A DNA stretch of 64,000 bases from Actinomyces sp. oral taxon 414 (GTDB lineage Bacteria > Actinomycetota > Actinomycetes > Actinomycetales > Actinomycetaceae). The stretch is from contig NZ_CP012590.1 in NCBI RefSeq assembly GCF_001278845.1, forward strand, positions 2,356,001 through 2,420,000, read 5' to 3'. The notes under the pieces were generated by a model. The model was not told the origin of the DNA. It ran no database searches and saw only the letters and a program-made list of their open reading frames with translations. The translations under genes and the position numbers were made by a program. This document shows, piece by piece, positions 37,024 to 44,748 of this stretch (positions within the stretch are counted from its first letter, which is position 1; each line of letters begins with the position of its first letter).

Positions 37024-37320
37024 ATGAGCGAGACCCCCAACCTCATCCCGATCCAGGAGAAGAAGCACTCCTGCGGCTGCGGCGCGCACGACGAGGAGCG
37101 CCTCACGCTGGACGCCCGCGCGATCCCGCACCGGCTGCGCCACCCGGCGGTCCTCGGGGCGGCCTCCTCCCTGAACGTGGGCGAGGGCTTCGACCTCGTC
37201 GCCCCGCACGTGCCCACGCCGCTGCTCAACCAGATCGACCAACTGCCCTTCACCTTCAAGCACACGCTGCTCGAGGCCGAGGAGGGCTACGCCCGCGTCG
37301 AGATCCTGCGTGTGGGTTGA
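37024..37320 (+). CDS. DUF2249 domain-containing protein
   Basis: A 98-residue protein whose C-terminal 70 residues match the DUF2249 fold (LDARAIPHRLRHPAVLGA, then SLNVGEGFDLVAPHVPTPLL and a final YARVEILRVG). The N-terminus has a short Cys/His cluster, KKHSCGCGAHDE, that could bind a metal. DUF2249 proteins are frequent next to denitrification and nitrogen-oxide genes, but their role is not settled. ATG at 37024 follows GAGGAG. It is divergent from the nirK operon and directly precedes moaA. Confidence 0.85.
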   Translation: MSETPNLIPIQEKKHSCGCGAHDEERLTLDARAIPHRLRHPAVLGAASSLNVGEGFDLVAPHVPTPLLNQIDQLPFTFKHTLLEAEEGYARVEILRVG

Positions 37321-37338
37321 GCCGCTTATTCTCAGGGC

Positions 37339-38562
37339 ATGACCCCCTCGCCCGGTGATGCGATCGGCGCTGGCGCCGTCGTGCCTTTGGCGGCGCCGGT
37401 ACTGCATCCGACGGGCGTCCCGGCCCGTCCGGCCCCGGGACGCCCCGAGTCCGGGCCGTCCTGGTCGGCCGACGGCATCGAGGAGGTGCCGACCACGGCG
37501 GACGGCGCGGTCCCGGCCGAGTTGACGGACCGCTTCGGCCGCAGTGTGAGGGACCTGCGAGTGTCGGTGACGGACCGCTGCAATCTGCGCTGCACCTACT
37601 GCATGCCGGAGGCGGGCCCGGGGTGGCTGCCGACGCCGTCGTTGCTGAGCACGCGGGAGATCGCGCGCCTGGCCCGGATTGCCGTCGAGCGCCTGGGCGT
37701 GGAGCGGATCCGCCTGACCGGCGGCGAACCGCTCATGCGCCGGGACCTGGAGGAGATCGTGGCGGCGGTGGCCTCGCTGCGCACCCGGCGGACGGGCGCC
37801 AAACCCGATATCGGGCTGACGACGAACGGGCTGGGCCTAGACAGGCGCGCGGCCGGGCTGCGCGCGGCCGGGCTGGATCGGGTCAATGTCTCGATCGACA
37901 CCCTGGACGCGGGTGAGTACGCGGCGATCACGCGGCGCGACCGCCTCGACGGCGTCCTGCGCGGGGTCGCCGGCGCGCAGGAGGCGGGCCTGGGGCCCAT
38001 CAAGGTCAACGCCGTGGCGATGCCCGGCTCGGTGGGGCGACGCGCCCCGCGCCTGCTGGCCGAATGCCTGCGCCGCGGCTGGCAGCTGCGCTTCATCGAG
38101 CACATGCCGCTGGGGCCGCGCGAGTCCTGGCGGGCCAACGACGTGGTCGGCGCGCCCCGGATCCTCGCCGAGCTGGGCGAGGCGGGCTTCGTCCTGCGGG
38201 AGGTGGGACGGTCGGACCGGCGCCCGGCGAGCCTGTGGCACGTGGCCGCCGGGGCGGCGGACGGCGTCGGGGAGTACCCCGCCGGCAGCGTCGGCATTAT
38301 CGCCTCGGTGACGGCGCCCTTCTGCGCCGACTGCGACCGCACGCGCATCACCGCGGACGGGCGTCTCATGACCTGCCTGTTCTCGGCGCGGGAAACGGAC
38401 CTGCGCGGCCCCATGCGCGCGGGCGCGAGCGACGACGAGCTCATCCGCGTCTGGGCCGGGGCGACCTGGCACAAGCCGCTCGCCCACGGCTCGGACGCGC
38501 CGGGCCCGGCGCTCGGCGACTTCGTACGCCCCGCCCGCACCATGTCCGCCATCGGCGGTTGA
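37339..38562 (+). CDS. moaA: GTP 3',8-cyclase MoaA
   Basis: A 407-residue radical-SAM enzyme that converts GTP to 3',8-cyclo-GTP, the first step of molybdopterin synthesis. After a variable N-terminal extension of about 55 residues come the SAM cluster motif DRCNLRCTYCMPE, RLTGGEPLMRRDL and the C-terminal cluster cysteines in FCADCDRTRIT and LMTCLF. The protein ends in the conserved GG tail (MSAIGG). ATG at 37339 is 18 bp after the DUF2249 stop, so the two are probably co-transcribed. Confidence 0.95.
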   Translation: MTPSPGDAIGAGAVVPLAAPVLHPTGVPARPAPGRPESGPSWSADGIEEVPTTADGAVPAELTDRFGRSVRDLRVSVTDRCNLRCTYCMPEAGPGWLPTPSLLSTREIARLARIAVERLGVERIRLTGGEPLMRRDLEEIVAAVASLRTRRTGAKPDIGLTTNGLGLDRRAAGLRAAGLDRVNVSIDTLDAGEYAAITRRDRLDGVLRGVAGAQEAGLGPIKVNAVAMPGSVGRRAPRLLAECLRRGWQLRFIEHMPLGPRESWRANDVVGAPRILAELGEAGFVLREVGRSDRRPASLWHVAAGAADGVGEYPAGSVGIIASVTAPFCADCDRTRITADGRLMTCLFSARETDLRGPMRAGASDDELIRVWAGATWHKPLAHGSDAPGPALGDFVRPARTMSAIGG

Positions 38563-38589
38563 ACGGCCGGCGCCCGCCCCGCCCGCCTC

Positions 38590-38640
38590 TTCACCGAAAC
38601 CGGCGGAAACGACACGCGAGACCGGCGGAAAATGTCATGT
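38590..38640. repeat. ACCGGCGGAAA direct-repeat motif, copy 1
   Basis: Two AACCGGCGGAAA-like units separated by the spacer CGACACGCG lie just after moaA. The same module forms the outer part of the 62-bp inverted repeat at 42872/43422 and recurs in degraded form at 62385-62425; a single unit occurs just upstream of moaD (38943-38957). Confidence 0.55.
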
Positions 38641-38750
38641 CTCATGACTTCTGGCAGTGCCAGATGTTGTGATACGTCTCGGGGATCCCGGGAGCGGGCC
38701 GGTCGGGGTCGGACTCGGGGCCGGGACCCGCCGCCGCCCCGTCGCCGTCC

Positions 38751-38821
38751 GCGAGCGCGTAGGTTTCTAGTCGAACGCGCAGGCGGGAGGTGCGCGTTCG
38801 ACTAGAAACCTACGCGCTCGC
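38751..38821. repeat. Long-hairpin element with 9-nt loop, copy 1
   Basis: A perfect 31-bp inverted repeat (left begins GCGAGCGCGTAGGTTTCTAG) surrounds the 9-nt loop GGCGGGAGG. Other copies are at 43312-43384 and 62802-62880. This copy is in the opposite orientation to them, judged by its loop. It lies in the 408-bp spacer between moaA and moaD. No other gene is seen in that spacer. Confidence 0.85.
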
Positions 38822-38970
38822 GGAACCGACCCGCGCTCGCGGAATCGGACCAGCGGAGACGCCGTCCCGCCGGGGACCTGGGCCCCGACCTCGGCCAGGG
38901 CCGCCGAGGGCCCGGCCGCCGACGGGGCCCGATGCGCGCTTTCCGCCGGTCTCGGTGAGAGCATGAGGTC

Positions 38971-39255
38971 ATGAGCACGAGCGCATCCCCCGACGCGGCG
39001 GTCATCGCCGTCGAGCTGCACTACTTCGCCGCCGCCGCCGATGCCGCCGGCCGCACCGAGGAGCGCCTGGAACTGCCGGACGGCGCGACACTGGCGGGCC
39101 TGCGCGAGCTGCTGGCCGGTCGGGGCCTGGAAATGGCGCGGGTCATCGGCGTCTCCAGCTTCCTGGTCAACTCCGTGTCCGCCCCCGCGGATTCGCTGAC
39201 GTCTTTGGCCGACGGCGACCGGGTCGACGTCCTGCCGCCCTTCGCCGGCGGCTGA
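38971..39255 (+). CDS. moaD: Molybdopterin synthase sulfur carrier subunit MoaD
   Basis: A 94-residue ubiquitin-fold protein ending in the diagnostic GG (VDVLPPFAGG), which is adenylated and then thiocarboxylated to deliver sulfur for the dithiolene. The sequence ELHYFAAAADAAGRTEERLE and the central FLVNSVSA fit MoaD. Its activator MoeB is encoded at 59335 and its partner MoaE on the opposite strand just downstream. The ribosome site before ATG 38971 is weak. Confidence 0.92.
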   Translation: MSTSASPDAAVIAVELHYFAAAADAAGRTEERLELPDGATLAGLRELLAGRGLEMARVIGVSSFLVNSVSAPADSLTSLADGDRVDVLPPFAGG

Positions 39256-39354
39256 CGCACCGGCGCCGGTGGGCCGCGACGCAACCGACACGGCAGCCCC
39301 GCCCCACCGTGAGCATAAGCGGCCCCCGTCGCGCCGCCATGGCCCACCGCCGGC

Positions 39355-39792
39355 TCAGGCGATATTCGACCATTCGGCGCTGCCGTCGTCGAAGAGCTGG
39401 CGCTTCCACACCGGCAGGCGCCTCTTGATCTCCTCGACGATGTCGTGCACCGCCTCGAAGGCGGGCCCGCGGTGGTCGGCGCTCACGGCCACGGCCAGGG
39501 CGGTCTGCCCGACGCCGAGTTCGCCGCAGCGGTGAACGACGGCCAGCGCCCGCAGCCCCGGGCGCGCGGCGATCTCGGCGGCGATCCGCGCCACGACCTC
39601 GCCCGCGCTGGGATGGGCGGAGTAGGCGATGCCCACCACCCCGCGTCCGGCGTCGTGGTCGCGCACCCGCCCGTCGAAGGTGACGACGGCGCCGGCCGCC
39701 CGGTCCTCAACGGCGGCGGCGAGCTCGGCGACGTCGACGGGCGCCTCGCAGACCTCGGCGCGGACAATGCGCGCGCCACGGCGATCGGACAC
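39355..39792 (-). CDS. moaE: Molybdopterin synthase catalytic subunit MoaE
   Basis: A 145-residue MoaE. Typical stretches are GAVVTFDGRVRDHDAGRGVV, IAYSAHPSAGEVVARIAAEI, VVHRCGELGVGQTALAVAVS and the catalytic-lysine region VEEIKRRLPVWKRQLFDDGS. With MoaD it converts cyclic pyranopterin monophosphate to molybdopterin. GTG at 39792 follows a strong AAGGAGGA. It is convergent with moaD, not in operon with it, which is uncommon. Confidence 0.95.
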   Translation of the reverse strand: MSDRRGARIVRAEVCEAPVDVAELAAAVEDRAAGAVVTFDGRVRDHDAGRGVVGIAYSAHPSAGEVVARIAAEIAARPGLRALAVVHRCGELGVGQTALAVAVSADHRGPAFEAVHDIVEEIKRRLPVWKRQLFDDGSAEWSNIA

Positions 39793-40045
39793 GGGTCCTC
39801 CTTGAGAGCTGGGCTTCTGGCGCGGAGGCTACACGCCGAGGAAGTGCGACGAACAGCGCCGGCCCACTGATTGCCGCGCCGCCCGCCGGCCCACCACGCC
39901 AGCCCGCGGGCGCACCGGCCCACCGCCCCCACTGACACGCCGCCGTCGCACCCGTGCCGACCGGCCCGCAAACCGCCTACCGCACCGGCCCCGCCGCCGG
40001 CGGGGAAGACCCCGCAAATCATGAGGGAAGACCCCGCTGGCCCCC

Positions 40046-40061
40046 CATAATGGGCGGCATG
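40046..40061 (+). promoter_or_regulatory. Probable leaderless -10 box and start of moeA
   Basis: CATAAT at 40046-40051 precedes ATG 40059 by 7 bp with no ribosome site, the pattern of a leaderless actinobacterial transcript. An overlapping ATG at 40050 is part of the box and less likely to be used. No good -35 box was found. Confidence 0.4.
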
Positions 40062-41510
40062 CAAGCACTTGAGGACTATGTCGCCGGACTCCTCGCCGAC
40101 CTGGAGCCGCTGCCCGCCGTCGTGCTCCCACTGGCCGAGGCGCACGGACTCGTCCTGGCCGAGGACGTACCCGCCGCCCTGCCCGTGCCCCCGTGGACGA
40201 ACTCGGCCATGGACGGTTACGCGGTGCGCGCGGCCGACGCCGCCAAAGCCGACCGGTCCCCCGTCGTCCTGCCGGTCGGTGGCGACGTGCCCGCCGGAGC
40301 GGTCCCCGCGCCGCTGGCGCCGGGCACCGCCCAGCGGATTATGACCGGCGCCATGCTGCCCGAGGGGGCCGACGCCGTCGTCAGGGTCGAGGACACCGAC
40401 CAGGCGCCCGGCCCCCGCCCCCTGCCCGAGCAGGTCGAGATCCGCGTCGCGCCCCGGCCCGGGCTCAATGTGCGCCGCGCCGGGGAGGACGTGGGCCTCG
40501 GCGACCCGGTGCTGGGCGCGGGCGCCGTGCTGAGCGCCGCGGCCCTGTCCGCCCTGGCCTCGGCGGGGGCGGGTTCGGTGCGGGCGGTGCCGCGCGCCCG
40601 GGTCGCCGTCGTCTCCACCGGCGCCGAACTGGTCGACCCCGGCGCCGCGCTGCCGGCCGGCTCGATCCCCGACTCCAACTCCGTGCTGCTGGCCGGGCTC
40701 GTCGTCGAGCACGGGGCCGCCCTCGCCTCCGTGTCGCGCAGCGCGGACACAGCGGCGTCCCTGGCCGGGGTCCTCACCGCGGCGGCCGCGGGCGCGGACC
40801 TCGTCGTGACCTCGGGCGGGGTGTCCGCCGGGGCCTTCGACCCGCTCACCATGCTCGCCGGGGACCAGGCGGCGCTCGACGAAGGCCGGGAGATGCTCGC
40901 TGAGGACCGGGCGGCGGGCGCGGCGATCAGGCTGCGCTTCGCCCGAGTCGCCATGCAACCGGGTAAGCCGCAGGGCCACGGCACGGTCCGGGCCGACGAC
41001 GGGCGCGAGGTCCCCCTCATTGCGCTGCCGGGCAACCCGGTGAGCGTGCTCGTCTCCTTCCGCACCATTGTCGCCCCGGCGCTGGCCCGCCTCATGGGGC
41101 GCGACGGCGTCGGCGGGACCGGAGAAACCAGCGGATCCGGTGGCGGGCCCGCCGCTCTGGTCCTCCCCCGGGCCGGGGCCCGACCGCCGGTGCGAGCCCG
41201 TGCGGCCGAGGCGTGGAAGACGGCGGGTGGGCGCCAGCAGTACATCCCGGTCCGGTTCGTCCCCGCCCCGACCGGGGCCGCCGCACGGCCGGGCCGCGGG
41301 ACGGTCGGCCCCACTCGCTGGGTGGCGCCGACCCACCGCCTGGGCTCCGGCTCGCACCTGGTGGCCTCGCTGCCCGCCGCCCAGGCCCTGGCCGTCGTCG
41401 AGGCCGGCACGCCCGCCGTCAGCGTTGGCGACGAGGTCCGGCTCATCGCCCTGTCCCGCCCTGCCGGGCCGGACGACGGCGAGCTGCCGCCGCCGCTCGC
41501 CGAACCCTGA
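40059..41510 (+). CDS. moeA: Molybdopterin molybdotransferase MoeA
   Basis: A 483-residue MoeA that inserts molybdate into adenylated molybdopterin. Motifs include PPWTNSAMDGYAVRAAD, QRIMTGAMLPEGADAVVRVE, VVSTGAELVDPG, PDSNSVLLAGLV, DLVVTSGGVSAGAFDPLTML and ALPGNPVSVLVSFRTIVAPA, spanning domains I-III; the C-terminal domain IV lies at about 380-475. It is followed by moaC and mobA on the same strand. The substrate-adenylating partner is the MogA/MoaB-type protein at 43493. Confidence 0.95.
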   Translation: MQALEDYVAGLLADLEPLPAVVLPLAEAHGLVLAEDVPAALPVPPWTNSAMDGYAVRAADAAKADRSPVVLPVGGDVPAGAVPAPLAPGTAQRIMTGAMLPEGADAVVRVEDTDQAPGPRPLPEQVEIRVAPRPGLNVRRAGEDVGLGDPVLGAGAVLSAAALSALASAGAGSVRAVPRARVAVVSTGAELVDPGAALPAGSIPDSNSVLLAGLVVEHGAALASVSRSADTAASLAGVLTAAAAGADLVVTSGGVSAGAFDPLTMLAGDQAALDEGREMLAEDRAAGAAIRLRFARVAMQPGKPQGHGTVRADDGREVPLIALPGNPVSVLVSFRTIVAPALARLMGRDGVGGTGETSGSGGGPAALVLPRAGARPPVRARAAEAWKTAGGRQQYIPVRFVPAPTGAAARPGRGTVGPTRWVAPTHRLGSGSHLVASLPAAQALAVVEAGTPAVSVGDEVRLIALSRPAGPDDGELPPPLAEP

Positions 41511-41574
41511 CTGCCACGCCCGACCCGCCCTCGTCTTAACCACCGTTCTGCCCCGACCGCCGTCTGGAGATCCC

Positions 41575-42186
41575 ATGACCGACCCCCCGCAGATCCGCCT
41601 GACCCATCTCGATGAGGCGGGCGCCGCCCGCATGGTGGACGTGACCGCGAAGACCCCGACGGTACGCACCGCCACCGCCACCGCCTTCGTCTCCTGCTCG
41701 CCGCCGATCGTCGCGGCGCTGCGGGACGGGGCCGTCCCCAAGGGCGATGTCCTGGCCGTCGCCCGGGTGGCGGGGATCGCGGCCGCCAAGAAGGTGCCCG
41801 ACCTGCTTCCGCTGGCGCATGTCATCGGGGTGCACGGGTGCGGCGTGGACCTGGCGGTGGAGGACGGCGGGGTGCGCATCTGCGCGACGGTGCGCACCGC
41901 CGACCGCACAGGTGTGGAGATGGAGGCGCTGACCGCGGCGACGGTGGCGGGCCTGGCCGTCGTGGACATGGTCAAGGGCGTGGACCGGGGCGTCGCCCTG
42001 AGCGAGGCGATGGTGACGGCGAAGTCCGGCGGGCGCTCGGGCGATTGGGTACGCCCGGGGACGTCATCGGGGCCGCGGACGCCGCCGGGGCCGGGATCAT
42101 CGTCGGGGCCGCGGACGCCGCCGGGGCCGGGATCATCGTCGGGGCCGGAGATGCCGCCAGCACCCGCGAGCGCCCCCGGGGCCTGA
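41575..42186 (+). CDS. moaC: Cyclic pyranopterin monophosphate synthase MoaC
   Basis: A 203-residue MoaC, second step of the pathway. Core motifs are KKVPDLLPLAHVIGVHGCGV, TGVEMEALTAATVAGLAVVD, VKGVDRGVAL and KSGGRSGDW, where the family normally ends at about residue 155. The remaining 45 residues are a Ser/Gly/Pro tail encoded by 36-bp repeats (SSGPRTPPGPGS). The tail is probably unstructured; its absence in relatives would show it is dispensable. ATG at 41575. Confidence 0.93.
   Translation: MTDPPQIRLTHLDEAGAARMVDVTAKTPTVRTATATAFVSCSPPIVAALRDGAVPKGDVLAVARVAGIAAAKKVPDLLPLAHVIGVHGCGVDLAVEDGGVRICATVRTADRTGVEMEALTAATVAGLAVVDMVKGVDRGVALSEAMVTAKSGGRSGDWVRPGTSSGPRTPPGPGSSSGPRTPPGPGSSSGPEMPPAPASAPGA
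42065..42145 (+). repeat. 36-bp tandem repeat encoding the MoaC tail
   Basis: The unit starting GGGGCCGCGGACGCCGCCGG begins at 42069 and again at 42105, with a shorter third version after 42141. The period is 36 bp (12 codons), keeping the moaC frame. The two complete units are almost identical. Confidence 0.8.
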
Positions 42187-42189
42187 ACC

Positions 42190-42861
42190 GTGGACGGCCC
42201 CGACGGCGCTGGTGAACCCGGCCCCCTCGACGTCCTCGTGCTGGCCGGCGGGACCGGGCAGCGCCTGGGCGGGGCGTCCAAGCCCGACGTCGTCGTCCGG
42301 GGCGCGCGCCTGCTCGACCACGTCCTGAACGGGGTGGCGGCGGTGCGGGGCGAGGCGGGCGAGGGCCGGACCGTCGTCGTCGCCCCCGCGGGGGTCGAGG
42401 TGCCCGACGGCGTGCTCCGGGCCCTGGAGGATCCGCCGCTCGGCGGGCCGGTGGCGGGGATCGCCGCGGGGCTGGCGCGCCTGGCGGCCGAGCCCGGGGG
42501 GCCGGCGCCGCGCACGGCGGTGCTGACCTGCGACGCCCCCGAGTCCTGGCGGGCCCTGCCGGTTCTCGTCCGCGCGCTGGGAGCCGCGCCGGACAGGTGC
42601 GCGGGCGTATGCGCGCTCGACGGCGATTACGCGCAGTACCTGCTCGGCGTCTACCGCACGGCGCCGCTGCGCGGGGCCGTCGCCCCCGGCGGCGCGCCGC
42701 TGCGGGACGTGTCGGTCAGGTGGGCGCTCGGGCGGCTGGGGGTGCGGGCGGTCGGGCTCGGCGGTCTGGCCGCGGCGGCCCGCGACCTGGACACCTGGGA
42801 CGAGGTGCGCGCCTGGGAGAGGAGTGGGTGGCGGAGGTGGGAGCGTGAGTCGGCCCGCTGA
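42190..42861 (+). CDS. mobA: Molybdenum cofactor guanylyltransferase (MobA-like)
   Basis: A 223-residue nucleotidyltransferase with the GTP-binding start VLVLAGGTGQRLGGASKPDV, a middle LGGPVAGIAAGLARLA and LTCDAPESW (metal-binding Asp, usually CDMP). It attaches GMP to Mo-molybdopterin, giving the bis-MGD cofactor that NarG requires. GTG at 42190 lies 3 bp after the moaC stop, so it is co-transcribed with moeA and moaC. It is somewhat divergent from E. coli MobA, and a generic MobA-like transferase is the alternative. Confidence 0.88.
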   Translation: MDGPDGAGEPGPLDVLVLAGGTGQRLGGASKPDVVVRGARLLDHVLNGVAAVRGEAGEGRTVVVAPAGVEVPDGVLRALEDPPLGGPVAGIAAGLARLAAEPGGPAPRTAVLTCDAPESWRALPVLVRALGAAPDRCAGVCALDGDYAQYLLGVYRTAPLRGAVAPGGAPLRDVSVRWALGRLGVRAVGLGGLAAAARDLDTWDEVRAWERSGWRRWERESAR

Positions 42862-42871
42862 CCCACCGCCC

Positions 42872-42933
42872 CTTCGCCGAAACCGGCGGAAACGACACGC
42901 GAAACCGGCGGAAAGTGCACATCCTGTGGATAA
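42872..42933 (+). repeat. 62-bp inverted repeat, left arm
   Basis: The segment starts CTTCGCCGAAACCGGCGGAA, contains the ACCGGCGGAAA direct-repeat module and ends CATCCTGTGGATAA. Its reverse complement occurs at 43422-43483 with two mismatches. The arms enclose about 490 bp that hold one 120-bp palindrome and one long-hairpin element, and lie exactly between mobA and the convergent moaB. Confidence 0.9.
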
Positions 42934-43111
42934 CTCGGGCCTCCCCGACCGGCCCCGGATGCCACGCGCGCCCCACAGGGCTCTCGGAGCTCCCGAGGCT
43001 CTCGGGCGTACGGTCCTACCCGACCCCTGATCGGCGGGAAAGCCGGAAGGTTATTCTGGAGGTGTCTGCATGGTGCCGGTGGGGCTCCTGTGGCGACTCG
43101 GGGCGGGGGCG

Positions 43112-43231
43112 TGTCCAAATCTGCCACAAAGGCGCCCCGCGGCGAGATCGGCCGCGAATGAAACCGCGGAATATCAACGATTCTCTTCGTGCGCTCCGGC
43201 TCGATCGGGGCCTTTGTGACAGATTTGGACA
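43112..43231. repeat. 120-bp palindromic element, copy B
   Basis: Same ends as copy A with a single mismatch (right arm GTGACAG in place of GTGGCAG), same length and core GCGGAATATCAACGATTC. The repeat extends at least 66 bp to the left, starting with GAAGGTTATTC at 43046, as in copy C. GAAGGTTATTC also forms the ends of the IS element at 17248-18132. Confidence 0.85.
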
Positions 43232-43311
43232 ATCCGCCGCCGCGGGCCAGCCGGGGAGGGCGTCCGCGGGTCGGGCGGCGGGCCCGACGCCCGCCGGGAC
43301 GCCCCGTCCAC

Positions 43312-43384
43312 CGCGAACGCGTAGGTTTTTAGTCGAACGCGCACCTCCCACCTGCGCGTTCGACTAAAAACCTACGCGTTCGCG
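43312..43384. repeat. Long-hairpin element with 9-nt loop, copy 2
   Basis: A perfect 32-bp inverted repeat (left begins CGCGAACGCGTAGGTTTTTA) around loop CCTCCCACC. Compared with copy 1, TTTCTAG/CTAGAAA has become TTTTTAG/CTAAAAA and GAGCG/CGCTC has become GAACG/CGTTC, so both arms changed together. Confidence 0.9.
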
Positions 43385-43421
43385 GGATCCCACGGTCACG
43401 GGACCGACCCGTCGCGCCGGA

Positions 43422-43483
43422 TTATCCACAGGATGTGCACTTTCCGCCGGTCTCGCGCGTCGTTTCCGCCGGTTTCGGCGAAG
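43422..43483 (-). repeat. 62-bp inverted repeat, right arm
   Basis: Reverse complement of 42872-42933 with two differences. It ends ten bases before the stop codon of moaB, so the enclosed block fills nearly the whole gap between the convergent mobA and moaB genes. Confidence 0.9.
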
Positions 43484-43492
43484 GATGCGGGG

Positions 43493-44089
43493 TCAGTGGT
43501 CGCCGCCGCCGAGCTGCTCCAGCACGTGGGGGACGAGCGGGCCGATGACGGCGACGGCGTCCTTGACGCCGCCGCGCGAACCGGGGGCGTTGACGACGAG
43601 GGCTCCGGTCGCCTCGCGCGAAGTGACGCCGACCAGCCCGCGCGACAGACCGGACAGCGGCGTCTTGGTCAGCCCGTAGGCGCGGATCTGCGCCTCGATC
43701 CCCTCCAGGCGGGCGGTCAGAAGCGGCGCCGTGCCCTCGGGGGTGAGGTCGCGCGGGGTGACGCCGGTGCCGCCGGTGGTGAGCACGACGCGGGCCCCGG
43801 AGGCGACGGCCTCCGCAATGGCGGCGCGGACGGGCTCGACGCCGTCGGGCACGACGACGACGCCCTCGACGATGACGTCGTGGGCGCGCAGGAGCTCGAC
43901 GGCCAACGGTCCGGAGGCGTCCTCGCGCTCGCCTGCGGCGCAGCGGTCGGAGACGGTGATGACGGCGCCCTTGACGGGCGCGGGCAGGGGATGAAGGCCC
44001 TTCTGGACAATGGCGGCGGGCTGCGAGCCGGGCTGCGGCGGCCGGGACGCAGGCGACTGGGGCGGGGACTGCGACTGGGGCTGACTCAT
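43493..44089 (-). CDS. moaB: MogA/MoaB family molybdopterin adenylyltransferase
   Basis: A 198-residue protein of the MogA/MoaB family, which adenylates molybdopterin before MoeA inserts molybdenum. After a Gln/Pro/Ser-rich start of about 40 residues come GAVITVSDRCAAGEREDASG, LTTGGTGVTPRDLTPE, and the late LSRGLVGVTSREATGALVVN and PGSRGGVKDAV. ATG at 44089. Convergent with mobA and divergent from the nar operon. Confidence 0.92.
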   Translation of the reverse strand: MSQPQSQSPPQSPASRPPQPGSQPAAIVQKGLHPLPAPVKGAVITVSDRCAAGEREDASGPLAVELLRAHDVIVEGVVVVPDGVEPVRAAIAEAVASGARVVLTTGGTGVTPRDLTPEGTAPLLTARLEGIEAQIRAYGLTKTPLSGLSRGLVGVTSREATGALVVNAPGSRGGVKDAVAVIGPLVPHVLEQLGGGDH

Positions 44090-44170
44090 GGGGCCACGGT
44101 AACGGGGCCCGACCGCACGGCGCCCCGTTCCACCGTCGGTTGGCCCCAGCCCGGGGCGTCGGCGGTGCGG

Positions 44171-44302
44171 AAAAAGGTGGCTGGCGCATACCTTTCAGGT
44201 GCGCGGCGGCTCCTGCGCATCTGAAGAATGGCGTCATTGCGCCATTTCGGGACGGGAGGGGCGCAGGGCGGGAGGTGAAAGATACGCGCCGGCCACCTTT
44301 TT
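44171..44302. repeat. 132-bp palindrome upstream of the nar operon
   Basis: The ends AAAAAGGTGGCTGGCGCATA... and its near-complement ...CGCGCCGGCCACCTTTTT form a 27-bp inverted repeat with three mismatches, and the exact centre is a second hairpin AATGGCG-TCATTG-CGCCATT. The complete 132 bp is therefore one interrupted palindrome. It belongs to a different family from the 120-bp elements. It lies 80 bp upstream of moaB and about 450 bp upstream of narK. Confidence 0.8.
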
Positions 44303-44748
44303 GAGCCAGCCGAGCCCCCCATCGCCGGCCCGCCCGCACCCACGGCGGGACGGAAGGGACAGAAGGGGCGAACGAGACGGGCGTGACGACGGCTTCGCGC
44401 GCGACGGCACCGGCGGGCGCACCCGCGACCGCGCCGGAGAACCCCTGCCGGAATCGCCGCCGCACCAAGCGACTCACCCCGCCCCGCCGCGAGGCGATCC
44501 GCCTCATATAGATCACGCGCACTTTGCTATAACCGGGAAGAACCGTGAAAAATCGTGCCCGGATTTCCCCGCGTCGCCGCGGCAACGCACCGACCATGGC
44601 GCACGCCACGCGCCGCGAGCCATCCTTGTCCCAGGCGTTGAAGGGGCCGAACCTCGCGGGCCCCCGAGACGGTCCGGTCGATACCCCCCGAGGCGGTCCG
44701 GTCAATGCGGCCCGGAGGCACCGCCTTCTCTCACCGACAGGAGCAGCA
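44303..44748 (+). promoter_or_regulatory. Upstream region of narK
   Basis: About 450 bp without a credible gene. An AT-rich patch near 44504-44533 (CATATAGATCACGCGCACTT, then TGCTATAAC) is the likely promoter, with TATAAC at 44528-44533 as a -10 box. No consensus FNR or NarL site was recognised. The leader of about 210 nt before the GTG at 44749 has no clear riboswitch fold. Confidence 0.35.

Noticed and set aside
41838..42215. Alternative frame at the end of moaC (GAADAAGAGIIVGAADAAGAGI) as a fused domain after a frameshift
   Set aside because: The stretch is produced by the 36-bp repeat read in another frame; MoaC is already complete before it and mobA follows with its own start.
42872..43483. 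Attachment sites of an integrated phage or integrative element
   Set aside because: The arms are inverted, not direct, repeats and enclose no integrase or gene.
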